From NCBI GenBank assembly GCA_016291405.1, contig JAEEXG010000013.1:1-52527 (forward strand): a DNA stretch of 52,527 nt, in the 5' to 3' direction. Origin of the DNA: Lachnospiraceae bacterium (GTDB lineage: Bacteria > Bacillota > Clostridia > Lachnospirales > Lachnospiraceae). Position 1 is the first letter of the stretch; every line of letters begins with the position of its first letter. This document shows, piece after piece, positions 1-6,114 of the stretch. Position numbers and translations under genes: made by a program. The notes under the pieces were generated by a model. That model was given only the letters and a program-made list of their open reading frames with translations, did no database searches and was not told the origin of the DNA.

Positions 1-659
1 AACCCTATAAATGGATACTTACCCGCTTCGAGGGTCGGAAGATAGTACATCATCTTGATCTTAGCCGGTATAGCTCCCTTGGGTAGATAGTCCATATAGT
101 CAGGGAAAAATTCCAATCCCTGAATCTCGGTAAAATAACCCGAATCGGGATGAGCGTCAAGGTATTCCCGCTCTATCACAAAGAAATCCTTCATACGATC
201 TTTTCTGTCGGGAAACAGCTTTTTAAAATTATCCCAGTTTTCTTCCATCCCGACAGATTTTTCGTATAGTTCATCAATCGCCTTAGCCCGTTTCCAGGCT
301 TCAGCAACTCTTTGCCCATCTCGGATGGTTCTTTGCAGCTCCGCATCGGTTATCAGGTGCGCATAATAACCGTATAAAAAGCATAATTCTTCCTTAGATG
401 TGATCTTATCAAGTCTCTTTACAATGTATTCGTCCCTGAAAACCTTACAGTCATCCGCGGTTTTTCTTTTGTCTTTCATCCAATGTGTTACTTGCCTGGA
501 AGGAGTAAATTCTGTCCAGTCATCATTGGGAATATTGCAGTCGGGAGCAATATTTCCGACACAGAATTCATGCCTCGCAAGCCACGGGAGCTTTTCAAGT
601 ATTCTGTCTGCAACGATCAAATGTGAAACCCATTCCGCCATATTATCATCTGACTCCAT
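1..659 (-). CDS. Zinc-dependent phospholipase C-like hydrolase (3' end beyond window)
   Basis: Partial gene: about 219 codons are open from an ATG at 659 and run off the left edge. The N-terminus reads MAEWVSHLIVADRIL after six extra residues, followed by GNIAPDC, and resembles the zinc-dependent phospholipase C-like (ZnDPC) family. Candidate metal ligands in family order are H13, D40, H59, H101 and D105 (the last two in YYAHLITD). There is no signal peptide, so it is probably cytoplasmic; substrate unknown. It lies 7 bases after the preceding GNAT gene on the same strand, so it is probably the last visible gene of that operon. M7 is an alternative start; neither start has a strong ribosome site. 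Family assignment is by motif only. Confidence 0.6.
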   Translation of the reverse strand, partial: MESDDNMAEWVSHLIVADRILEKLPWLARHEFCVGNIAPDCNIPNDDWTEFTPSRQVTHWMKDKRKTADDCKVFRDEYIVKRLDKITSKEELCFLYGYYAHLITDAELQRTIRDGQRVAEAWKRAKAIDELYEKSVGMEENWDNFKKLFPDRKDRMKDFFVIEREYLDAHPDSGYFTEIQGLEFFPDYMDYLPKGAIPAKIKMMYYLPTLEAGKYPFIG

Positions 660-666
660 AATTGTG

Positions 667-1143
667 TTATCTCTTCAAATATAAATTATAATCATATTCA
701 TCGCCTTGATATTCTTCATGCTTTCTTAACAGAAATTCATTGAATCCCAAGGCTTGATAAATATGAATTGCTCTAAAATTATCATCCTCAACTCCAACCG
801 TAAATTCAGAGTAACCGGCTTCTTTTAGTACGGCCAGAACATTTTTTAATAGATATGTTCCGTACCCTTTATTCTGAAAAGGTTCAGAGACTCTAAATGC
901 AAACAAATATGCCCGTCTGCCTCGTACAGCAAAGTTCTCATCTATGCTTTCATACATTACACGAAGCTCAGCTACTAAAATCTCCTTATAATACAAAACA
1001 AAAATATCAATTACCTCTTTTTGTATATCACGCGTACATTCGGATATCATTTGCTCAACATCGTTATACTCAAATAGCTTTGTCAGAGCATATAGATTAT
1101 GCACTGACATTTTTTCTATCATTAAATCATTTTTCATTTTCAT
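667..1143 (-). CDS. GNAT family N-acetyltransferase
   Basis: 158 residues, the usual size for a single GNAT domain. The acetyl-CoA pyrophosphate-binding loop is visible as QNKGYG at residues 90-95, followed by the conserved helix and a C-terminal N-x-x-A-I-x-x-Y-x-x-L-G-F segment. The family transfers acetyl from acetyl-CoA to an amine; the acceptor cannot be read from sequence. The start overlaps the stop of the upstream Nudix gene (ATGA, 1140-1143), which indicates translational coupling. Part of a minus-strand accessory cluster of small modifying enzymes. Confidence 0.85.
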   Translation of the reverse strand: MKMKNDLMIEKMSVHNLYALTKLFEYNDVEQMISECTRDIQKEVIDIFVLYYKEILVAELRVMYESIDENFAVRGRRAYLFAFRVSEPFQNKGYGTYLLKNVLAVLKEAGYSEFTVGVEDDNFRAIHIYQALGFNEFLLRKHEEYQGDEYDYNLYLKR

Positions 1144-1589
1144 TTTATGGATATTGTCCAGTTATCTCCATCCACCAAATACTGAAATTCATTAAGGTCC
1201 GGGGCGTTGAACACCTTCAAAAGATCGTCCAGGTCATCGACAGTATTAATCTCTGAAAGCCTGTCGCATTCTACCCATTCCATTTCGCCCTCATCAGATG
1301 AAACGACCTGACCGCTGAAACTTTCGGTTTTGAACAAAAGAACGATGTACCTTCCATCCTCAATTGGGAACTGCTTGATTCCCACAAGACGTGGTTTTAG
1401 AATATCCAGACCGGTTTCTTCTTTCATTTCCCTTATGACTGCATCCACAAAAGATTCTCCGGGTTCCACATGTCCACCGGGGAGCGTGTAACCCTGCCAA
1501 TCTTTCTTTACGCGGTTTTGTAACAAGATTCTGTTGCCATCCTGAATGAGACACAGGACCGTCAATTCGACATTTTCTGTTCTATGCAT
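1140..1589 (-). CDS. Nudix hydrolase
   Basis: 149 residues. A complete Nudix box G-x5-E-x7-R-E-x-x-E-E-x-G-x spans residues 39-61 (GGHVEPGE, then REMKEETGL), with the metal-binding glutamates intact. The family hydrolyses nucleoside diphosphates linked to another group (oxidised nucleotides, nucleotide sugars and others); specificity is not visible. It overlaps the downstream GNAT start by four bases. The ATG at 1589 gives the normal beta-strand before the box and was kept. Upstream lies a gene fragment rather than an intact gene. Confidence 0.88.
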   Translation of the reverse strand: MHRTENVELTVLCLIQDGNRILLQNRVKKDWQGYTLPGGHVEPGESFVDAVIREMKEETGLDILKPRLVGIKQFPIEDGRYIVLLFKTESFSGQVVSSDEGEMEWVECDRLSEINTVDDLDDLLKVFNAPDLNEFQYLVDGDNWTISIK

Positions 1590-1597
1590 TTCTCTAC

Positions 1598-1747
1598 CTA
1601 AGATTCTTCCATTACTATTTTCATTATTATCGCCAGATTTTCAGAAACATTGCGCGTTCCATCGAGCTGGATCACTTCACAGTCTGTTTTACCAATGCTT
1701 CTTAAAACCTTTTCATCAGTAAGCCCTGCAATCAAATCAGGGCAGTC
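1598..1747 (-). pseudogene. Probable 3' remnant of an unidentified gene
   Basis: A 49-codon open frame with no ATG, ending in TAG at 1598-1600, fills the gap between the GNAT and Nudix genes and overlaps the GNAT 3' end by 11 bases. The translation (core DEKVLRSIGKTDCEVIQLDG, then TRNVSENL) looks like protein-coding sequence and resembles the C-terminal end of small P-loop kinase-like proteins, but the family is a guess. An in-frame stop lies just upstream (1748-1750), so the 5' part is missing. It may mark a deletion that joined the two neighbours. Confidence 0.35.
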
Positions 1748-2222
1748 TCAGAATAGCAATAATTTCTTCCCCGTCCATATCCCCGGTTTCTGCAAAACCA
1801 AATGATTCATACAGCCGCTTAGCAACAGTGTTCTCAGGTTCATAGGATAACCAGCAGTACTTAGCCTTACCACATGGATATGTTTTTATAAAATCCAAGG
1901 CTAATGCTACAGCTTGCCTGCCATAGCCTCTATTCTGATATTTTTCATCTATCATCAACCGCCACAGATTATAATTGCCTGTGGCTATTTTTGGAGCGTC
2001 TGTCCAATGGTCATCCTTGTCAAACCCCACCATTAGGAAGCCTACAAGTAAGTCATCATCATATATTCCGAAAGGAAAAGCATAACCATTTGCTGTAATA
2101 GTGGTATAGGCCTCGATGATACTTACATCGTTGCTTGCAACATATTCACGCTGGGAATTCGAAACGGATAGTTTCAAGATATCCCAGACGTTTTCCCCAT
2201 TTACTTTTTTTAGTTTAAGCAT
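1737..2222 (-). CDS. GNAT acetyltransferase, spermine/spermidine acetyltransferase-like
   Basis: 161 residues. The acetyl-CoA loop QNRGYG is at residues 96-101 and the C-terminal half carries S-x-E-P-x-N-x-x-A-x-x-L-Y-x-x-x-G-F, as in BltD/PaiA-type polyamine acetyltransferases. The whole protein is one GNAT domain with no extra segments. An AAAGGA ribosome site precedes the ATG at 2222. It is transcribed with the Nudix and second GNAT genes. Polyamine as substrate is inferred from overall resemblance; other small amines are possible. Confidence 0.82.
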   Translation of the reverse strand: MLKLKKVNGENVWDILKLSVSNSQREYVASNDVSIIEAYTTITANGYAFPFGIYDDDLLVGFLMVGFDKDDHWTDAPKIATGNYNLWRLMIDEKYQNRGYGRQAVALALDFIKTYPCGKAKYCWLSYEPENTVAKRLYESFGFAETGDMDGEEIIAILRLP

Positions 2223-2404
2223 AATACTATAATTTCCTTTATTTTTTATTCTTGTTCACCCTTCAGAACTGATGCTCGAAAATATTTTGTCATACTTTTT
2301 GGATTATTGCATTAGGAAATTTACTTATTATGAACCATAGGGACGGGGTTAGCGGTCCATTATTCCTATAATTGCCTACGGAAGATCGGAGTTGAACAAT
2401 GTTT

Positions 2405-3454
2405 TTACTTTGCCATTTTCTCCATGCTATTTTTAATGACAACAAACCTCTTTTCTTTACATACCGGATTATATCTTTCATGTTCCATATAGCGCAGGAA
2501 ATACCATGCTGTATTGTGAGGTAACTCTTTATATGTGTCGGTACAGATTTTTTCTACATGGGCAAGCATATTTTCAAGGCTGGTTAAGGTTTCTTCTTTT
2601 TTCCCTTGAGCCACATAATAAGTTGATATATATCTGTACAGTACTGCAATGCCGTCATTAAAATCGTCTGACTTTTCTTCATTCATTATTTCTGATATGA
2701 ACTTGCAAAAGTCTATTATGCGTTCAAAATACCCAATCTTAGCATCCCAATTATCTTCCTCATTCGGTAGAATGTATGCCACATAATCACGGAGATTATT
2801 GACCAGACAACGTGACAGAGTAACTAAGCAATCATTGATTTCATCCTTTTCCTGATTAGCTCCGTTAAAGAGATCTGTGATAAACATTTCCCTGCATGAC
2901 CAAATGCTCGGGAGCATTTTAACTACATCGGCATAGCCCTGTTCATCCTTCCAGGCTTCTTTGTAAAGAACTGCCAGATTTTTGATACATTCAAACCTGA
3001 AATCATAATCATCTGACTGTCTGATGAGAACTCGAAGCATTTTCTCTGCCTCCCTTAAGAATGCGGTGTTGGGATTCTCTTCGAATATTTCGGAGCATAA
3101 GGCTTTAGCCAAAGAAAGACTTATCTTCATATCGTTTGGAAATTCCACATGAGCCTCTCTTAACAAATCTATCGAAGCACGATTATACCCAGAATCTTCT
3201 ATGTTATTTATTGCAGTATAAATATTTTCACGTCTTGTTTCACGCTCCGAAAGCTTAACGCCCAGCAACTCATCCACACTTATGCCAAAGAAACCGGCTA
3301 TATCAGGCAGAGACTCTATCGCAGGATATCCTGATTCAGATTCCCAACGACTGATAGCCTGCGGAGTAACCCCGATGCTTTCAGCAAGTCTTTCCTGCGT
3401 AACACCTTTTTGGGTCCTTAATTTCTTAATGTTTTCTCCTATTGTAATATTCAT
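2405..3454 (-). CDS. XRE-family transcriptional regulator with helical C-terminal domain
   Basis: 349 residues. Residues 5-60 form a classic helix-turn-helix (GENIKKLRTQKGVTQERLAE, then TPQAISRWE), ending in the ISVDELLG segment common to Firmicute XRE proteins. The rest (about 75-349) is alpha-helical with TPR-like spacing and several W/Y-rich helices, without an enzymatic motif, and probably senses a partner protein, peptide or small ligand. No membrane segment. A weak candidate promoter (TTGATT-N17-TATGCT, 3528-3556 minus) lies upstream. The target genes are unknown; the neighbouring GNAT/Nudix cluster on the same strand is one candidate. Confidence 0.85.
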   Translation of the reverse strand: MNITIGENIKKLRTQKGVTQERLAESIGVTPQAISRWESESGYPAIESLPDIAGFFGISVDELLGVKLSERETRRENIYTAINNIEDSGYNRASIDLLREAHVEFPNDMKISLSLAKALCSEIFEENPNTAFLREAEKMLRVLIRQSDDYDFRFECIKNLAVLYKEAWKDEQGYADVVKMLPSIWSCREMFITDLFNGANQEKDEINDCLVTLSRCLVNNLRDYVAYILPNEEDNWDAKIGYFERIIDFCKFISEIMNEEKSDDFNDGIAVLYRYISTYYVAQGKKEETLTSLENMLAHVEKICTDTYKELPHNTAWYFLRYMEHERYNPVCKEKRFVVIKNSMEKMAK

Positions 3455-3527
3455 TCCACATCACTCTCCAATATCATTTTCAACCGGCAAACTGTTTTGT
3501 GTTTTAGTTCTGTAAGCTTACAAATAA

Positions 3528-3556
3528 AGCATAGTGGCAATGGGTAGAGAAATCAA
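3528..3556 (-). promoter_or_regulatory. Weak candidate sigma-A promoter for the XRE regulator
   Basis: On the minus strand TTGATT is followed after 17 bases by TATGCT, 74 bases upstream of the XRE start codon. Each hexamer matches consensus at four of six positions, so this is only a candidate. Confidence 0.25.
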
Positions 3557-3609
3557 TTATCAATTCATTGTTGTTATATAAATGATTCGTTGTATTGAAA
3601 CATAAAATG

Positions 3610-3643
3610 AAAAAGGGCTAAGCCTTTCAGCTTAACCCTTTTT
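3610..3643 (-). terminator. Rho-independent terminator of tRNA-Leu(AAG)
   Basis: Read on the minus strand, a long hairpin (AAGGGTTAAGC / GCTTAGCCCTT, one G-T pair, loop TGAAAG) is flanked by A and T runs and begins 2-3 bases after the tRNA 3' end. The symmetrical A/T runs allow some activity in both directions. Confidence 0.8.
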
Positions 3644-3645
3644 AG

Positions 3646-3730
3646 TGCGGAAGATGGGACTTGAACCCACACGATTGCAATAATCACAAGATCCTTAGTC
3701 TTGCTCGTCTGCCAGTTCCGACACTTCCGC
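3646..3730 (-). tRNA. tRNA-Leu (anticodon AAG)
   Basis: The 85-base minus-strand gene folds as a class II tRNA. Acceptor GCGGAAG pairs with CTTCCGC, with discriminator A. The anticodon stem CAAGA/TCTTG carries the 7-base loop CTAAGGA, giving anticodon AAG. There is a long variable arm and the T-arm TGTGGGTTCAAGTCCCA. No CCA is encoded. A34, normally converted to inosine, would read CTT, CTC and possibly CTA; CTT is the dominant leucine codon in the surrounding genes. A perfectly spaced promoter lies upstream and a strong terminator directly downstream. Confidence 0.95.
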
Positions 3731-3769
3731 GAACCGCTGTATTGTTTAGTTGTTCAACACGCAAGAAAG

Positions 3770-3798
3770 ATAATATCATTTGGGGCACCCTGTGTCAA
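3770..3798 (-). promoter_or_regulatory. Sigma-A promoter of tRNA-Leu(AAG)
   Basis: On the minus strand TTGACA is followed by exactly 17 bases and TATTAT. The predicted start site is about 33 bases before the mature tRNA 5' end. The -35 is perfect and the -10 has one mismatch. Confidence 0.85.
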
Positions 3799-3973
3799 TA
3801 AAAAATGAGAAAAAATTTTAACTTTTTTTTGAGCCCCGAAAATAGGCCTTTTTAGGCAAAATTATTTTACAAAAATCTATTCAGTTAACAAATTATTAAT
3901 CCGATATACTTAATATAAGTATAGGTATAAGTGGGCTCACGGATTGAGCATTTATATTTTATTGAAAGAAGCG

Positions 3974-4001
3974 TATAATAGGAAGAAGAAAACGTTTCTT
4001 T
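3974..4001 (+). promoter_or_regulatory. Candidate -10 box and cre-like palindrome upstream of the FliD-like gene
   Basis: TATAAT at 3974-3979 has no good -35. Just downstream, an imperfect dyad centred on AAACGTTT (3990-3997) has the look of a LacI/CcpA-family operator placed as a roadblock before the ribosome site GGAGGTG. An additional CCGATAT at 3901-3907 matches the -10 of flagellar sigma-D promoters but lacks a TAAA box at the right distance. All are candidates only. Confidence 0.3.
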
Positions 4002-4026
4002 CATCGTTGTACACGGAGGTGACACT

Positions 4027-4767
4027 ATGAAGATTAATCCTAATACTGATTATTCGGCGTTGTTCTCATCGCTTAACACTAAAGATTCTAACACCGCATT
4101 TTTGTCAGACTACGCTAGCATCAAAAACGGAAGCTACGGAAAGCTTATGAAAGCTTACTACAACCAAAAGAAAGCGGATGTTTCGGATGCCAAGGCTACA
4201 TTAAAGACTGACAATAAGGCAAAGAATACAAAGACTTCAACAAAGAATAAAGAAAAGACCGAGAAGGCAAAGGAAGTTGATAAAAAGACTTCGGCTCTAT
4301 CTAATGCAAAGACATCAGCCGAAAACTTTAAATCTTCCCTTTCAAGCTTTGAAAAAGCTGTAGCTAAGGGCGATGATAAAGAAATCGCTTCAAAGGCAAA
4401 GGCATTTGCGGATAGCTACAATAAGCTTGCAACAGCAGTAAATGAAGCCGGCAACACAAAGGTTACAAAGGCAGCTCAGAACCTTTTAGACTACATGGGA
4501 AGCAACCTTAACACACTTTCAAAAGCAGGCTTTAGCTTTGATGAGACAGGAAAGTTAAGTGTTTCTGAAAAGGCGGTTACGGAGAATAAGTCATCCGTTG
4601 ACACTTTATTCGGTAAGCAGTCATCCTTTGCATCTAACTTAGAGTCAAAGGCTTCGACGGTAGAAAGCAGAGCAAACAGTGCTCTTAACACAGAAAAGAG
4701 CTACACAAAGAAAGCCGACTACAATAACACCGATTACATCGGAAAACTGTACGACGGATTTATGTAA
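4027..4767 (+). CDS. Uncharacterised Lys/Ser-rich protein with FliD C-terminal-like helices
   Basis: 246 residues, strongly preceded by GGAGGTG. Residues 1-50 form a short conserved-looking head (DYASIKNGSYGKLMKAYY). Residues 51-90 are very Lys/Thr/Ala rich and low in complexity. Residues 95-230 are helical and resemble the C-terminal coiled coil of the flagellar cap protein FliD (SxNLNTLSKAGFSFDETGKL, then VDTLFG). There is no signal peptide or membrane segment. It stands alone, with its own terminator, between two tRNA-Leu genes. A flagellar or secreted-filament role is inference only; no other flagellar gene is in the window. Confidence 0.6.
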   Translation: MKINPNTDYSALFSSLNTKDSNTAFLSDYASIKNGSYGKLMKAYYNQKKADVSDAKATLKTDNKAKNTKTSTKNKEKTEKAKEVDKKTSALSNAKTSAENFKSSLSSFEKAVAKGDDKEIASKAKAFADSYNKLATAVNEAGNTKVTKAAQNLLDYMGSNLNTLSKAGFSFDETGKLSVSEKAVTENKSSVDTLFGKQSSFASNLESKASTVESRANSALNTEKSYTKKADYNNTDYIGKLYDGFM

Positions 4768-4800
4768 GATTTTTAGGGAGTATATTTAAAATAAAGAAAC

Positions 4801-4830
4801 CGGAGCGGCCCAAAAGCTGCTCCGATTTTT
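4801..4830 (+). terminator. Rho-independent terminator of the FliD-like gene
   Basis: A GC-rich 9-bp hairpin (CGGAGCGGC / GCTGCTCCG, loop CCAAAA) is followed by ATTTTTATT, 33 bases after the stop codon. Confidence 0.85.
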
Positions 4831-4866
4831 ATTATTAAAACGCGTAAAATCGGCATTATTCTTTCC

Positions 4867-4895
4867 TTGACAATGCCTTTATATACAAGTAAAAT
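4867..4895 (+). promoter_or_regulatory. Sigma-A promoter of tRNA-Leu(CAG)
   Basis: TTGACA at 4867-4872, a 17-base spacer and TAAAAT at 4890-4895. The start site is predicted only about 5 bases before the tRNA. The promoter could also supply lrgAB by read-through of the tRNA terminator. Confidence 0.8.
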
Positions 4896-4906
4896 TACAC
4901 TTGCAT

Positions 4907-4989
4907 GCAGGAATGGCGGAATGGCAGACGCGCCGGCTTCAGGTGCCGGTGGTAGCAATATCGTGTGGGTTCAAGTCCCATTTCCTGCA
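4907..4989 (+). tRNA. tRNA-Leu (anticodon CAG)
   Basis: 83 bases forming a class II tRNA. Acceptor GCAGGAA pairs with TTCCTGC, discriminator A. The anticodon stem CCGGC/GCCGG has the loop TTCAGGT, giving CAG (codon CTG). It has a long variable arm and the T-arm TGTGGGTTCAAGTCCCA, identical to that of the tRNA-Leu(AAG) gene about 1.2 kb away on the other strand. No CCA is encoded. Confidence 0.95.
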
Positions 4990-5000
4990 GGTTTAAGGGG

Positions 5001-5031
5001 CGGCTTTTTTAGTAAAGCCGTCTTTCTTTTT
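5001..5031 (+). terminator. Terminator of tRNA-Leu(CAG), in front of lrgA
   Basis: Hairpin CGGCTTT / AAAGCCG with loop TTTAGT is followed by TCTTTCTTTTT. It ends one base before the lrgA ribosome site, so lrgAB must be made by read-through or from a promoter I cannot see. Confidence 0.65.
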
Positions 5032-5040
5032 GGAGGCACC

Positions 5041-5409
5041 ATGAAATACCTAAAGCAACTTACAATTATTTTGATAGTGAGCCTGATTGCGGAGGCCATG
5101 GGCTATTTTATTCCCTTACCCGTTCCCGCAAGCGTTTACGGGCTCATCCTTATGTTTATCCTTCTTTGCACAAAGGTGATTAAGCTTGAAGCGGTGGAAG
5201 ATGTGGCAGACTTCTTAATTAAAGTAATGCCCTTTATCTTCGTGGCGCCCACGGTTGCCCTTATGACAAGCTTTGACATTATAAAAGGAAAAGTCCTTTG
5301 GCTTTTCATCATGTGTTTTGTTTCCACAATCGCAGTTACGGCGGTGACAGGCCTTGTGGCACAGCTTATTATCAGGATAAAGAAAAAAGGAGGAAAGAAA
5401 AATGCGTGA
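5041..5409 (+). CDS. lrgA: CidA/LrgA family holin-like protein
   Basis: 122 residues in four predicted membrane helices (about 6-24, 30-46, 62-82, 88-110) with a short basic tail. The pattern P-x-P-A-S-V-Y-G-L-I-L (residues 27-37) is typical of the CidA/LrgA family, which forms membrane oligomers modulating murein hydrolase release or small-molecule export together with LrgB. The start at 5041 is set by GGAGG 5032-5036; a longer reading frame begins inside the tRNA and is not used. Its 3' end overlaps lrgB by 8 bases, as in other lrgAB pairs. No lytSR-like two-component genes are nearby. Confidence 0.88.
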   Translation: MKYLKQLTIILIVSLIAEAMGYFIPLPVPASVYGLILMFILLCTKVIKLEAVEDVADFLIKVMPFIFVAPTVALMTSFDIIKGKVLWLFIMCFVSTIAVTAVTGLVAQLIIRIKKKGGKKNA

Positions 5410-6100
5410 ATTCATAATTGATTCTTCCTTTTTTGGAATCACCCTGTCGGCCGTTACCTTTTTCCTTTTCTTTGTGCTCAAAGAAAAATTAAGAATTAAA
5501 AATCCCTTGTTTAATCCGCTTTTGTTATCATCCGCTGTGATTATATGTTTCCTTTTGGTTTCGCACATCGACTTTGAGGTGTATAATAAATCTGCAAGCG
5601 TGGCAACCTACTGGCTCACACCTGCCACAATCAGCCTTGCGATTCCTTTATACAGACAAATCAATAAGTTAAAAGAAAACCTTTTGGCAATAATTATTTC
5701 AATAAGCTGCGGATGCATCGCTCACGCATTGATTCTTTGCGTGATTGCTTTAAGCGTGCATATTGACGAGGTGCTCCTTCGCTCAGCCCTTCCAAAGAGC
5801 GTCACCACGGCCATTGCTTTGGCTTTAAGCGAAAAAGTGGGCGGAGTCACATCAGTTACAATTGTTTGTGTAACAATAGCAGGCATTTCGGGAGCTGTTA
5901 TCGGCCCCTTAGTTTTAAATTTATTCAAGATTAAAGAACCTGTTGCCCAGGGCCTGGCACTTGGCACCGCATCACACGCGGTTGGCACATCCAAAGCCAT
6001 GGAACTTGGGGACGTGCAGGGCGCCATGGGGTCCCTTGCAATTGTTGTAACCGGCGTTCTTACGGTAATCGTGGTGCCGATCGTTGCAGCGTACATTTAG
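5402..6100 (+). CDS. lrgB: LrgB/CidB family membrane protein
   Basis: 232 residues, normal for LrgB, with several hydrophobic segments and the conserved stretches YWLTPATISLAIPLY (about 73-87), ALPKSVTTAIALALSEKVGG (about 128-147) and GLALGTASHAVGTSKA (about 185-200). It is the membrane partner of LrgA in murein-hydrolase control or carboxylate export; which of these applies cannot be told here. An AGGAGG ribosome site lies within the lrgA 3' end. The next gene starts a few bases after its stop. Confidence 0.92.
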   Translation: MREFIIDSSFFGITLSAVTFFLFFVLKEKLRIKNPLFNPLLLSSAVIICFLLVSHIDFEVYNKSASVATYWLTPATISLAIPLYRQINKLKENLLAIIISISCGCIAHALILCVIALSVHIDEVLLRSALPKSVTTAIALALSEKVGGVTSVTIVCVTIAGISGAVIGPLVLNLFKIKEPVAQGLALGTASHAVGTSKAMELGDVQGAMGSLAIVVTGVLTVIVVPIVAAYI

Positions 6101-6114
6101 TTATGGGAGACAAA

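Noticed and set aside
4867-5040. N-terminal extension of LrgA
   Set aside because: The frame runs through tRNA-Leu(CAG) and its terminator; GGAGG marks the start at 5041.
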